A DNA stretch of 64,000 nucleotides, taken from contig CANMIH010000017.1 in assembly GCA_947497905.1 (NCBI GenBank), positions 1-64,000 on the forward strand. The letters are read 5' to 3'. This document shows, one piece after another, positions 18,570 to 26,989 of the stretch. Origin of the DNA: an uncultured Pelagimonas sp. GTDB lineage: Bacteria; Pseudomonadota; Alphaproteobacteria; Rhodobacterales; Rhodobacteraceae. The position numbers and the translations under genes were made by a program. The stretch's first letter is position 1. The number at the start of each line of letters is the position of its first letter. The notes under the pieces are model-generated. The model was not told where the DNA came from. It worked only from the letters and a program-made list of their open reading frames with translations, and did no database searches.

Positions 18570-19925
18570 TTAGACCCGCGCCCAGGCGGGTAGCCATTCA
18601 CCGTGGACTTCGCGCAGACGCAGCACCATCGCGCGGATCTGATCCAAATCCAGCTCGGCTGCGGTATGCGGATCCATCATCGCCGCGTGGGTGATGAACT
18701 CGGGATCTTCATTGATCAACGCTTCAACCGTCAAACCTTGTGGCGTCACGTTGGTCTGCATAATCCCGGCCAGCTGCGGAGGAATATCTCCGACATAGGT
18801 CGGCTGCACACCATTACGGTCGACCAGACAGGGCACTTCAACCGCGCAGTTCTGTGGCAGGTTGGTGATCAGACCCGTGTTGGCCACGTTGCCGTAGATC
18901 ACCGACGGCGTACCGGTCCAGATCGAATTCATGATCTCAGACGCATATTCTTCGGTCTGTTTGATCTCGATTTCAGACGATTCCATCAGCTCTTTGGACT
19001 GCGCCTGCCACTCTTCGATGTTCTCGATGCAGCGGGTCGGATATTCGTCGAGCGGGATCTCAAAACGCTCGATCAGATCCTCACGGCCTTCTTTGATGAA
19101 CCACGGCACATATTCCGAGAAATGCTCAGAACTTTCGGTCACAAAGTGCCCAAACTGCTTGAGGATTTCATAGCGGACGATGTTTTTGCAACGTGGGTTT
19201 TCCTGCGCCGCTCCGGTCGGGAAGGTGCCATTTGCATACCCCTCTTGTAGCGCCGGATAGAGATCGGTGTATGTCCCATTGGCTTCGATCTTCTGCAGAT
19301 GCAGGAAGAAGGCAATGTGGTTGATCCCGGCACAACGGTAATGCAGATCTTTGCTGTTCAACCCAAGGTCCGCCGCCAAGGTCGCCGCGGTGTGCTGAAC
19401 CGAGTGACACAGCCCTACAACTTTGATCTTGGGGAATTTACGGGTGATCGCCCAGATGTTGATCGCCATCGGGTTCACGTACTGCAAAAGCGTGGCCTCG
19501 GGGCAAACCGCCATCATGTTTTCACAGACCGACCATAGGTGCGGCACGGTACGTACGCCGCGCATAATGCCACCAACCCCAATGGTATCGGCAATCGTCT
19601 GACGCAGGCCAAACTCTTTGGGCACGTCAAAATCGGTGATGGTGCAGGGATCATAGCCCCCCACCTGGAAGGCGGTGACAACAAAATCCGCGCCATCCAG
19701 CGCCTCTCGCTGGTTCAGATGGGTGGTGATTTTGGCAGGCACACCCAGGGCGGCCACCATACGCTGCGCCACCACTTCAGATTCTTTCAGGCGGGTTTCG
19801 TTGATGTCCATCAAGGCAATATGCGCGCCCTTCAAGGCCTCACGATGCAAGACATCACCCACGATGTTTTTCATAAAGACAGTGGAGCCGGCCCCCACAA
19901 AGGCGATTTTTGGAAATTCGGACAT
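18570..19925 (-). CDS. melA: GH4-family alpha-galactosidase (MelA type)
   Basis: A 451-residue NAD- and Mn-dependent glycosidase. NAD binds at KIAFVGAGSTVF (residues 6-17). The metal site is readable: Cys173 in GLCHSVQHT and His203 in CAGINHIAFF, at spacings known for GH4 enzymes. The enzyme hydrolyses alpha-galactosides (melibiose, raffinose) in the cytoplasm by an oxidation/elimination mechanism. GH4 also contains alpha-glucosidases and glucuronidases, and the split is hard to see by eye; the AgpA-like transporter favours alpha-galactosidase. GAGGAA precedes the start. Confidence 0.85.
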   Translation of the reverse strand: MSEFPKIAFVGAGSTVFMKNIVGDVLHREALKGAHIALMDINETRLKESEVVAQRMVAALGVPAKITTHLNQREALDGADFVVTAFQVGGYDPCTITDFDVPKEFGLRQTIADTIGVGGIMRGVRTVPHLWSVCENMMAVCPEATLLQYVNPMAINIWAITRKFPKIKVVGLCHSVQHTAATLAADLGLNSKDLHYRCAGINHIAFFLHLQKIEANGTYTDLYPALQEGYANGTFPTGAAQENPRCKNIVRYEILKQFGHFVTESSEHFSEYVPWFIKEGREDLIERFEIPLDEYPTRCIENIEEWQAQSKELMESSEIEIKQTEEYASEIMNSIWTGTPSVIYGNVANTGLITNLPQNCAVEVPCLVDRNGVQPTYVGDIPPQLAGIMQTNVTPQGLTVEALINEDPEFITHAAMMDPHTAAELDLDQIRAMVLRLREVHGEWLPAWARV

Positions 19926-20065
19926 GGATGTTCCTCAGCTGTTTGAGGCACACTACCGCCGAGACATTCGCCGGTTCTTCCCGTTTTGAAAGGTTATCTT
20001 TCGGAATTGCACACACCGCCCAAGTTCCGCTAGAGCGTCCTTATCAAAGGAATTAAAGTACAGAT

Positions 20066-20617
20066 ATGACACAAGAAACTTTGAAATATTCGATCTGGCT
20101 GCTGCCGTCAGAGCGCATTGCGACACAGCTTCAGGATTTTGTCACCGACTGTGCCAAGGCCACGCAGACCATCCCCTTCATGCCGCATGTGACCGTGTTG
20201 GGCGACACCCTGGCAAACCCTGAGGCCTGTCTGGCCGCTATGACGGAAATTGCCCACCGTCTGGCGCCTGCAACGGCCACCCCACTGGGCACCGCAGGCA
20301 ACGAAGGCTATTTCACGTCTTACTATCTGAAGTTTTCCGGATTGGATCTTGTCCAAGATCTCAACACCGAGCTTTTGACACTGTTGGGAAGTGGCACATC
20401 CACGGCCTCAACCGGCGCACCGGTTCATATGAGCCTCGGCTATGGCCCCGCAGTTCAGGCCCGTCGTGACGCGTTTGATCTGTCTCTTCCAGACAGTGCC
20501 AAACAGCCCATGGTGTTTGACACACTGGCCTTGACCACAGCGCACAACAAAGCCGCCGTGGAAGATTGGGAGGTGTTGCAGACCATCACCCTGAAGGGTC
20601 CATCGGCCCAAACCTAA
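20066..20617 (+). CDS. 2H phosphoesterase, cyclic-phosphodiesterase-like
   Basis: A 183-residue 2H-superfamily protein. The two catalytic motifs are PHVTVLG (His41) and PVHMSLGYG (His121); the latter is H-x-S as in CPDase-type proteins. The family opens 2',3'-cyclic phosphates or ADP-ribose 1'',2''-cyclic phosphate, or acts on RNA ends; the substrate here is not determined. It stands alone on the plus strand between two minus-strand operons. Confidence 0.7.
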   Translation: MTQETLKYSIWLLPSERIATQLQDFVTDCAKATQTIPFMPHVTVLGDTLANPEACLAAMTEIAHRLAPATATPLGTAGNEGYFTSYYLKFSGLDLVQDLNTELLTLLGSGTSTASTGAPVHMSLGYGPAVQARRDAFDLSLPDSAKQPMVFDTLALTTAHNKAAVEDWEVLQTITLKGPSAQT

Positions 20618-20638
20618 GGCTCGGGCCAATAATCGTTG

Positions 20639-21478
20639 TTACAGCCACGCGCCCAGGCGTTTGACAAACAGCGCTTCGATCTCGTCAAAACGGGCGGGAT
20701 CGGCCACGTTCAGAAGTCGCCCTTTGGATTTCGCCGGGGTGAATTCACCAAGTCCAATCAAGCCGCTGCGTCCTCCTGCCTCGCTTATGGCGAGAACACC
20801 TGCCAGATGGTCCCAGGGTTTGACATGCGCGGCGACTGTGAAGTCCGTGTGTCCCTGCAACAGCGTCAGATACTCGTGGCACGAACAGCGCAGGCTGGTG
20901 ACATGACCAAATTCCAACATGAGCCCCAGCACCGTGGCGTGGCTGTCCTGCGGAAACTCATAGGGTGCAAAAAAGCCTGACAGAGGTTTGTCATGGCTCT
21001 GCCCCAGTTTAAGCGCCGTTGTATCTTGACCCGCCCGACACAGATGGGTTCCGGCCCCTTTTTCAGCAGCGACCCAGGTGTCCGTCATCACATCATACAA
21101 TAGCCCAAACACCGTTTCGCCGCGTTCCAGTACGGCCAGCATCAGACCAAAAATCGGCAACCCGCTGGCAAAGTTCCAGGTCCCATCAACCGGATCCACC
21201 ACAACACAGGTCTCGGCCACGGCAACGGCATCCAAAAGGCCTGCGTTCTCTTCAACGGCCTCTTCCCCGACCACAACCGCACCGGGTAAGATGTCAGCGA
21301 TCCGCTGGCTCAACGCCTGTTCACATTGCAGATCAGCCTCGGTCACAAGATCAAACACATGGGCCTTGGCGTCCTGCGATACCCCTTTGGGCGCGCGAAA
21401 TCGCGGCACAACCTCTTGTTTCGCTGTGTTGCGAACGGCTTCGATCAGAGCATCAATCTGTGTCTGGTTTAACGGCAT
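20639..21478 (-). CDS. Inositol-monophosphatase-family phosphatase
   Basis: A 279-residue Mg-dependent phosphatase of the IMPase/FIG superfamily. Motifs: VVGEEAVEE (metal-binding Glu), VVDPVDGTWNFASG (DPxDGTxNF) and PWDHLAGVLAISEAGG (WDxxAG). Candidates for the substrate include inositol-1-phosphate, histidinol phosphate and 3'-phosphoadenosine nucleotides; sequence alone does not decide. The first ATG in frame is at 21478; an upstream TTG is less likely. It is about 100 bp downstream of the CoA operon and may be co-transcribed with it. Confidence 0.8.
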   Translation of the reverse strand: MPLNQTQIDALIEAVRNTAKQEVVPRFRAPKGVSQDAKAHVFDLVTEADLQCEQALSQRIADILPGAVVVGEEAVEENAGLLDAVAVAETCVVVDPVDGTWNFASGLPIFGLMLAVLERGETVFGLLYDVMTDTWVAAEKGAGTHLCRAGQDTTALKLGQSHDKPLSGFFAPYEFPQDSHATVLGLMLEFGHVTSLRCSCHEYLTLLQGHTDFTVAAHVKPWDHLAGVLAISEAGGRSGLIGLGEFTPAKSKGRLLNVADPARFDEIEALFVKRLGAWL

Positions 21479-21583
21479 AAGCGGATCCAAATCGGTTCAG
21501 GTCGCCTCAAGCTCTATCCGCTTTGCCCAGCGCGTGCTTCCGCGATTCCCCTAAGCATGTCCGATTTTTCGCTTAATCCGAAT

Positions 21584-21952
21584 TCAGGCCGCAAACGCGC
21601 CTGCAACATCTTTTGCCTTCACCAGACTGCGCCCTTCACAGATCACGGTTCCCTCTGGTGTCGTACACTGCGCCCAGAGATCCACCAGATGTTTGTCAGG
21701 ACGCAGCCGTGTAATTTCAACACGCGCCAACAAAGGCGTATCCAGTGGTGCTGCGGCCTGAAACGACAAATCCTGTTTGAGATAGTTGGTGCCCGACCCC
21801 GGAAGCTCGACCCCCAGAAGATACGAAAACAAGGCAGCAATCAAAGGCTCGGGCACGGCATCATCCGCCGATCCGCTAAGCGAGCGATAGGTCGCAAGGT
21901 CCTCTTCGGAATAGCTGCGCGTGATCTGCGCCGATTGTCCAACACTCAACAT
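21584..21952 (-). CDS. Hot-dog (MaoC-like) protein without the hydratase motif
   Basis: A 122-residue single hot-dog domain that overlaps the catalytic MaoC gene by 7 bp. The expected hydratase signature (D-x-N-x-x-H) is missing: the aligned region reads SGSADDAVPEP. The remaining fold (ALFSYLLGVELPGSGTNYLKQDLSF) is typical of MaoC beta strands. The pattern resembles two-subunit dehydratases such as mycobacterial HadA/HadB, where one subunit lacks catalytic residues and helps form the acyl tunnel. It is the last gene of the operon. Confidence 0.65.
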   Translation of the reverse strand: MLSVGQSAQITRSYSEEDLATYRSLSGSADDAVPEPLIAALFSYLLGVELPGSGTNYLKQDLSFQAAAPLDTPLLARVEITRLRPDKHLVDLWAQCTTPEGTVICEGRSLVKAKDVAGAFAA

Positions 21953-22302
21953 GTGATCTCGGCCTCTCCAACCAAACAGTCCGCCCCATCGGACTGTCGC
22001 GTCACCCGCATCTCCACCACGCCGGGCGCCTGCTCTGAAATGCGCAGGCAAAGTGGCTCGCCTGTGAAGGCGGGGTTGGGAAACATCATGCTCTGGCGCA
22101 CCTGCCGAAACGCACCATTGTGCCGTTTCAACATCCCCCAAAGCTTGGTGTAAATCAGCATCCCATGGCTAACCGTGCGGCCAAAACTGGTCGTCGCACA
22201 GAACTCTGGGTCGACATGAATGGCATTGTCATCGCCCGACACCTTGGCAAAGGCATCAAATTCAGCCTGTGTTGGGGTCCAACTCTCTTTAAGCTCAAGC
22301 AT
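21946..22302 (-). CDS. MaoC-like (R)-enoyl-CoA hydratase, catalytic subunit
   Basis: A 118-residue hot-dog protein carrying the (R)-hydratase motif GDDNAIHVDPEF, with catalytic D24 and H29 at the usual five-residue spacing, then FGRTVSHGML. It should hydrate or dehydrate an enoyl/hydroxyacyl-CoA. It overlaps the CoA ligase gene by 8 bp and the next hot-dog gene by 7 bp, which implies balanced co-expression of all three. The ATG at 22302 is chosen because the upstream extension has no family similarity. Confidence 0.75.
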   Translation of the reverse strand: MLELKESWTPTQAEFDAFAKVSGDDNAIHVDPEFCATTSFGRTVSHGMLIYTKLWGMLKRHNGAFRQVRQSMMFPNPAFTGEPLCLRISEQAPGVVEMRVTRQSDGADCLVGEAEITC

Positions 22303-23785
22303 CTTCAAACATCTCACGCAAATCAGGTTTTCGAATTTTTCCCGCAGCAGTACGCGGGAAGTCGTCGACAATGCGGATGTGAACCGGCACTTTATATCCG
22401 GCCAAACGTTCGCGGCACCAAAGGCGCAGCTCATCAGGGAAAAGTGTCTCGCCCGGTCGCAACATAACAAAGGCCGCGCCGACTTCGCCCCATTTGCTAT
22501 CCGCAATCCCAACCACTGCCCCTTCCAAAATAGACGGATGGCTGTTCAAAATGCGCTCGACCTCAGCTGGATAAACATTCTCACCCCCTGAGATGAACAT
22601 GTCTTTGATGCGGTCAACGATATAATAGTACCCCTCTGCATCGCGCCGCGCCACATCCCCTGAGGCCAGCCAGCCATCTTGAGTAAAGGTCTTGGCCGTC
22701 GCTTCGGGGTTTTCAAAGTATCCCGGTGTGATACCGGGACCACGTAATTGCAATTCGCCCTCACCGGAGACACTATCCGCCACGCCCGCCAGCCGCACCT
22801 CTACAAGACTTTGCGGTTTGCCAACCGACCCTATTTTGGCTGCGGCCTGTTCCGGATCCATCAAAAATACGGTGGGCCCAGTTTCGGTCATCCCCATCCC
22901 ATTGAGCACATAGGTGCCTTTCTCGGCGAAAAACCGGATCAGTGGCTCTGGCAAGGGGGCGCCGCCACAGCCACAGCGAATGTCAGACCAATCGATGTCA
23001 CCGATGTCGGGCATCAAAGACAGAGCCTGATAGATCGCCGGAACGCCGAAGAATTGGTTGATCTGCCCCGAACCCAAAAGATCGCGCACCACCTCAGGCT
23101 CGAACTTAGGCAGGATGGTGGAACGTCCTCCCGTCAAGAATATGGGCAGGGTGTAAAGGTTGATACCCGCAGTGTGAAACAGCGGCAGAAAACACACAGC
23201 GCGATCGCTTGACGCAATATCAATGGCCTGTCCGATATTGATCGCATTGGCCCAGGCCATGCGCGCGGTCTGGATCACAGCCTTGGGCAAGCCTGTGGTG
23301 CCCGATGTGAACAAGAGATACCAAGCGCGCGTTGCCGGTACTGGTGCGGACCTTGGTGCCCCTCCCGCTTCGATCCATCCCGTCACATCGTGATCAATGG
23401 TCAAGATCCGGGCACCAACCTCTTTCGCAACGGAACGCGCGGTTGTTTCAAACAGAGTATCGGTCAAAACCAGATCGACACCCACCTGAGCCACAGTTTC
23501 CCCGAGCTCAAGCGCGGGCTGACGCCAGTTGAGCGGGCACAGGATCACCCCTGTCTTCTGGCAGGCAAAAAGAATAATGAAAAACTCGACCCGGTTCTGA
23601 CACAGGATCGCCACCCGATCCCCCTCCCCCAACTGTTGGGCCGTCAAGCCCGCTGCCACGGCATCTGCAGCGGCGTTGATCTGGGCAAAGTTCCAATCGC
23701 GGCCAGTGGACGCATCATGAAAGGCCAAGGCCTCGGGTGTCAATTCGGCCCGTTTGGCGGCCATATCCGGGATCATGTCAAACAT
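22295..23785 (-). CDS. Acyl-CoA ligase (AMP-forming)
   Basis: A 496-residue ANL-family adenylating enzyme. The P-loop motif is LLFTSGTTGLPKAV, the A5 region GMGMTETGPTVFL, the A8 hinge DVARRDAEGYYYIVDRIKDM, and the catalytic lysine sits near the end in AAGKIRKPDL. It activates a carboxylic acid to its CoA thioester; the length and motifs resemble medium-chain, cyclohexanecarboxylate or branched-acid ligases more than acetate or long-chain ones. Its genes and those for the hydratases lie in one operon with an importer, so it probably activates the imported substrate. Confidence 0.83.
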   Translation of the reverse strand: MFDMIPDMAAKRAELTPEALAFHDASTGRDWNFAQINAAADAVAAGLTAQQLGEGDRVAILCQNRVEFFIILFACQKTGVILCPLNWRQPALELGETVAQVGVDLVLTDTLFETTARSVAKEVGARILTIDHDVTGWIEAGGAPRSAPVPATRAWYLLFTSGTTGLPKAVIQTARMAWANAINIGQAIDIASSDRAVCFLPLFHTAGINLYTLPIFLTGGRSTILPKFEPEVVRDLLGSGQINQFFGVPAIYQALSLMPDIGDIDWSDIRCGCGGAPLPEPLIRFFAEKGTYVLNGMGMTETGPTVFLMDPEQAAAKIGSVGKPQSLVEVRLAGVADSVSGEGELQLRGPGITPGYFENPEATAKTFTQDGWLASGDVARRDAEGYYYIVDRIKDMFISGGENVYPAEVERILNSHPSILEGAVVGIADSKWGEVGAAFVMLRPGETLFPDELRLWCRERLAGYKVPVHIRIVDDFPRTAAGKIRKPDLREMFEDA

Positions 23786-23790
23786 TGAAC

Positions 23791-24558
23791 CTATCCGGTT
23801 GGTTGTAAAAACTGTGTCATGCGGGCCAACACCTCAGGTCGGCCAATTAAAGTTCGAAATGCTTCGGTTTCAGCATCCAGAGCTGCACGTACTCTGGCCC
23901 GGCGCTCTGGGGTCCAGATCAACGATTTGGTCGCCAACGCGCTGCCAATCTCAACGTGATCGAGCAACGCCAAGGTCCGCTCTTCCGGGGCCTCATCAAC
24001 CGACTGAACCAACCCAAATTGCATCAGGGCCTCGCCCCCATGACGGTGGTTGGCCATAAGCCAGCTTTGAGCAGCTCCAGCCCCGATCAACTCAGGCAAA
24101 GTGGCCGTCCAGCCGCCGTCGGGCGCATAGCCCATCACACCATAATAGGGTTGCACAAAGGCCGCTGGCGTTGCGGTGCAAAGGTCTGAGGCAAAGACAA
24201 TCCCTGCCGCCCCACCCGTCGCCGCCCCCCGCAGCGCAGAGGCAAAGAGAACCGGCATGGTGATCATCCGCCAAACCAAATCCTGTAAAAACGGCACGAC
24301 CTGATCTGCGTATTCTTCCGCGCTGTTGGTCTGCGCCGCTTCTAAGAAGCGCCCAACGTCTCCACCGGAGGAAAAGTTCCGCCCGCCGACGATCAAGGCC
24401 TTTTGAACACCGGATTGCTCCAAGTCGTCCAAGGCCCGGTGCAAGTCTGCCAAAAATTCGGGTTCAAGCGCATTGGCACGAGGGGCTTTCATGGTCAGCT
24501 TGAAACACCGCTCGCTGCCGGGGAGTGTGATCTCGTCTATGGAAACTCTTTCTGTCAC
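23791..24558 (-). CDS. Enoyl-CoA hydratase/isomerase-family protein
   Basis: A 255-residue crotonase-fold protein. The oxyanion-hole region reads ALIVGGRNFSSGGDVGRFLEA (about 55-76), followed by ALRGAATGGAAGIVFASDLC with the second oxyanion glycine. The usual catalytic glutamate pair is not obvious: the second position lies in YGVMGYAPDGGWTATLP, suggesting an isomerase or modified reaction rather than standard hydration. The ATG overlaps the TetR stop (ATGA). Confidence 0.78.
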   Translation of the reverse strand: MTERVSIDEITLPGSERCFKLTMKAPRANALEPEFLADLHRALDDLEQSGVQKALIVGGRNFSSGGDVGRFLEAAQTNSAEEYADQVVPFLQDLVWRMITMPVLFASALRGAATGGAAGIVFASDLCTATPAAFVQPYYGVMGYAPDGGWTATLPELIGAGAAQSWLMANHRHGGEALMQFGLVQSVDEAPEERTLALLDHVEIGSALATKSLIWTPERRARVRAALDAETEAFRTLIGRPEVLARMTQFLQPTG

Positions 24559-25151
24559 GGTGCCAGTCCATTGCAGATAAATTTGTGGGCCTCACTCACA
24601 ACGCGCTCAATGTCGACCTCGGTTTCCCAAAGCACAAATCGCTCGCCCAGCGTCTTGGCGATCCCCATCAAAGCCCATGCGCGCACCTCAGCATCCCCCG
24701 GTGAAATTTCGCCCTTTTCCACCGCCTGATCCAACTGACCGGCATAGGCTTTGCCAAACTCGGTATAATAGTCTCGGTAGGCCTCTGGATCGACGAAACG
24801 CGCCTCTTCTACGATGCGGTATTGCATGGGCCGGTCGCGCACGACCGTCAGATAGGCCTCAAGCCCCGCTCTCTCCGCCTCCAGACGATCGGCGGCACCG
24901 GCCACGCGCGCGGCCGCCTGTGTGCGGGTGGCATGCCCCATATCCTGGACCAACTCGCGAAACACTTCGTCTTTGCCCGAGAAATAGATGTAGAAAGTGC
25001 CCAGAGCCGTTTCTGCCGCCCGTGTGATGTCTGCAATCGACGCCGCCGAGAACCCTTTTTCACCGATCACCTGTTCTGCCGCGGCCAAAATTTTGGCTCG
25101 GCGCTCGATTCCACGTTTGGTTTTGGGTTTTGCATTGGTTGGCATGGGCAT
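24555..25151 (-). CDS. TetR/AcrR-family regulator of the Liv/CoA operon
   Basis: A 198-residue TetR-type repressor. The helix-turn-helix (about 15-60) reads RRAKILAAAEQVIGEKGFSAASIADITRAAETALGTFYIYFSGKDEVF. The C-terminal ligand domain is helical and unassigned. It is embedded in the operon, overlapping the hydrolase gene by 1 bp and the hydratase gene by 4 bp. Autoregulation through the palindrome at 30788-30807 is likely; an acyl-CoA intermediate is the natural inducer guess. Confidence 0.83.
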   Translation of the reverse strand: MPMPTNAKPKTKRGIERRAKILAAAEQVIGEKGFSAASIADITRAAETALGTFYIYFSGKDEVFRELVQDMGHATRTQAAARVAGAADRLEAERAGLEAYLTVVRDRPMQYRIVEEARFVDPEAYRDYYTEFGKAYAGQLDQAVEKGEISPGDAEVRAWALMGIAKTLGERFVLWETEVDIERVVSEAHKFICNGLAP

Positions 25152-25933
25152 CAGGTCTTTTCTGGCTCGAATTCTGGCGTTGCCAACCTATGTGCCGCAA
25201 CAAAGCGCCGAATGGCATCACAAAACGCATCAGGCTCTTCCAGATGAGGAGAGTGTCCCGAGTGTGCAAAGCTCTGAACCTGCGCCTGTTCAGCAGTTTC
25301 CGCGATCCAATCGGCCACTTCCCGCGAATAAAGCCTGCTTTGCGCACCAGAACAGACCAGATAGGGAAGTGCTATCTTGGCAATGGTATCGCGTGCATCC
25401 ATCGCAACAAGATCATCCCAAAGCGGCCTGAGCACCGCAGGATCCTGTCCCAAAAGCATCTCTCGCACAGCGCTTCGATCAAACACAGGCGCACTATCGC
25501 GCGCATACAGGCTGCGCGAGATGCTGTCGGCCATGCGTGGCCAATCCGGTTCAATCCGACCCGACGTCGCCAGGACCGCCTCGGCACTTTGCCCAAGCAA
25601 CCCAAGATCCCAGCCCGGTGCGGGCAACATCCGAGGGCTCATGTCGATGGTGACTAAGCCGCGCAACGCCGCTGTCCCGTGGTGCTCGATATAGCGCCAG
25701 GCCGCTCCGGCGCCCATCGACCACCCAGCAAGAATGGGCCGATCCAACCGGCTAACCCACCGATCCACCAGCGCGGCACAGGCATCCAAACTGAGGGTAT
25801 CGTCAACCCGCTCCCCATGCCCCGGCAGATCCGGTGCATAGCAAGTGAAGTCAGCGCCCAAACGCTCGGCGACATCCTCAAATACCGCACCGCGCATGGT
25901 CCAACCATGTAGAAAAAGGACCGGAATTGTCAC
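25151..25933 (-). CDS. Alpha/beta hydrolase
   Basis: A 260-residue alpha/beta-hydrolase-fold enzyme with FLHGWTMRG (oxyanion region) at the start, nucleophile elbow GWSMGAG (Ser about 90), and FAHSGHSPHLEEPDAF with the catalytic His near the end. The pattern resembles BioH-like esterases. In this operon it may release the carboxylic acid from an ester or a ring-cleavage product before CoA activation. It overlaps the permease gene upstream by 4 bp. Confidence 0.8.
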   Translation of the reverse strand: MTIPVLFLHGWTMRGAVFEDVAERLGADFTCYAPDLPGHGERVDDTLSLDACAALVDRWVSRLDRPILAGWSMGAGAAWRYIEHHGTAALRGLVTIDMSPRMLPAPGWDLGLLGQSAEAVLATSGRIEPDWPRMADSISRSLYARDSAPVFDRSAVREMLLGQDPAVLRPLWDDLVAMDARDTIAKIALPYLVCSGAQSRLYSREVADWIAETAEQAQVQSFAHSGHSPHLEEPDAFCDAIRRFVAAHRLATPEFEPEKT

Positions 25934-26988
25934 GCGCTACGGCCCTCCCGCAAGCGACCCACAATGCCGGTTGGAAAGAAGTAGACGCTGAGAATAAACA
26001 AGATACCCAGCCACATCAGCCAACGATCCGGATCCAGAAGGTCGGGGATCAAGGGCAGGCCTGCGGTGGCCTCAGAGGCCCCTCCCATCAGGTTCTGCAA
26101 ATAGGTCTGTGCCAGAATGAACAGCGTTGCCCCAATCACCGCGCCATACATGGTGCCCATCCCGCCAATAACCACCATCAACAGAATATCGAGCATGATT
26201 TCAAAGCTGAGCGTGGTGTCCGGTCCAACATAGCGCAGCCAGATCGCAAACAGGCTCCCAGCCAGCGCGGCAGTGGCCGCCGACAGACAGGTTGCCATGG
26301 TCCGATACCAGACAACGCGATATCCGATCGCTTCGGCCCGGAAGTCATTTTCCCGGATCGCCTGCAGCACCCGCCCAAAGGGTGAATTCACGATGCGCAG
26401 CAACAGCAGAAATAGGATCAGCGCGCAGGTGAACACCAGATAGTAGTTCAGAATCTTTCCGCTGATCCGGGTGCCCAGAAACTCACCCATTCGATTGGCC
26501 GAGGTCAGCACGCGGGGAATCTTGTAGGTCAGCCCATCTTCGCCTCCGGTCAGCCCCGAGAACTGCGATACCAGAACCGCAACCGCCGAGGCCACCGCCA
26601 GCGTGATCATTGCGAAAAAGATCGCCCGGACCCGCAGACTGAACAAACCGATCAAAAGCGCGAGAACAATCGCCGCCAAAGCACCGGACAGGCTCCCGAC
26701 CAATAACGCATCAAACCCCCGCCCCATATGCGTTGACGCCAGGGCCACGCCGTAGGCGCCTAGGCCAAAAAACATCGTATGGGCAAAGCTTACAATGCCA
26801 CCATAGCCCAGAAGCAGGTCATAACTCGCGACCAGCAGAATAAAGATGCAGATCCGCGCGGCTGTATCCAGTGGGCGAACGCCATCAAAGATGAACGGAG
26901 CCCCCGCCAGGCAGATCAAGATCAGCACCAGCAGAGCGGTCAGCACTGCAGAGCGCGGTTTGTCTCCGGATAGCAAATTGACGATCAT
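25930..26988 (-). CDS. livM: Branched-chain amino acid-type ABC permease LivM
   Basis: A 352-residue inner-membrane permease of the HAAT class with about nine to ten hydrophobic segments. FAHTMFFGLGAYGVALA, INSPFGRVLQAIRENDFRAEAIGYRV and a GGMGTMYGAVIGA segment are standard LivM marks. The Liv class also carries urea, amides and aromatic or dicarboxylic acids, so the name reflects class, not cargo. It overlaps the hydrolase gene by 4 bp. Confidence 0.85.
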   Translation of the reverse strand: MIVNLLSGDKPRSAVLTALLVLILICLAGAPFIFDGVRPLDTAARICIFILLVASYDLLLGYGGIVSFAHTMFFGLGAYGVALASTHMGRGFDALLVGSLSGALAAIVLALLIGLFSLRVRAIFFAMITLAVASAVAVLVSQFSGLTGGEDGLTYKIPRVLTSANRMGEFLGTRISGKILNYYLVFTCALILFLLLLRIVNSPFGRVLQAIRENDFRAEAIGYRVVWYRTMATCLSAATAALAGSLFAIWLRYVGPDTTLSFEIMLDILLMVVIGGMGTMYGAVIGATLFILAQTYLQNLMGGASEATAGLPLIPDLLDPDRWLMWLGILFILSVYFFPTGIVGRLREGRSA

Positions 26989-26989
26989 C

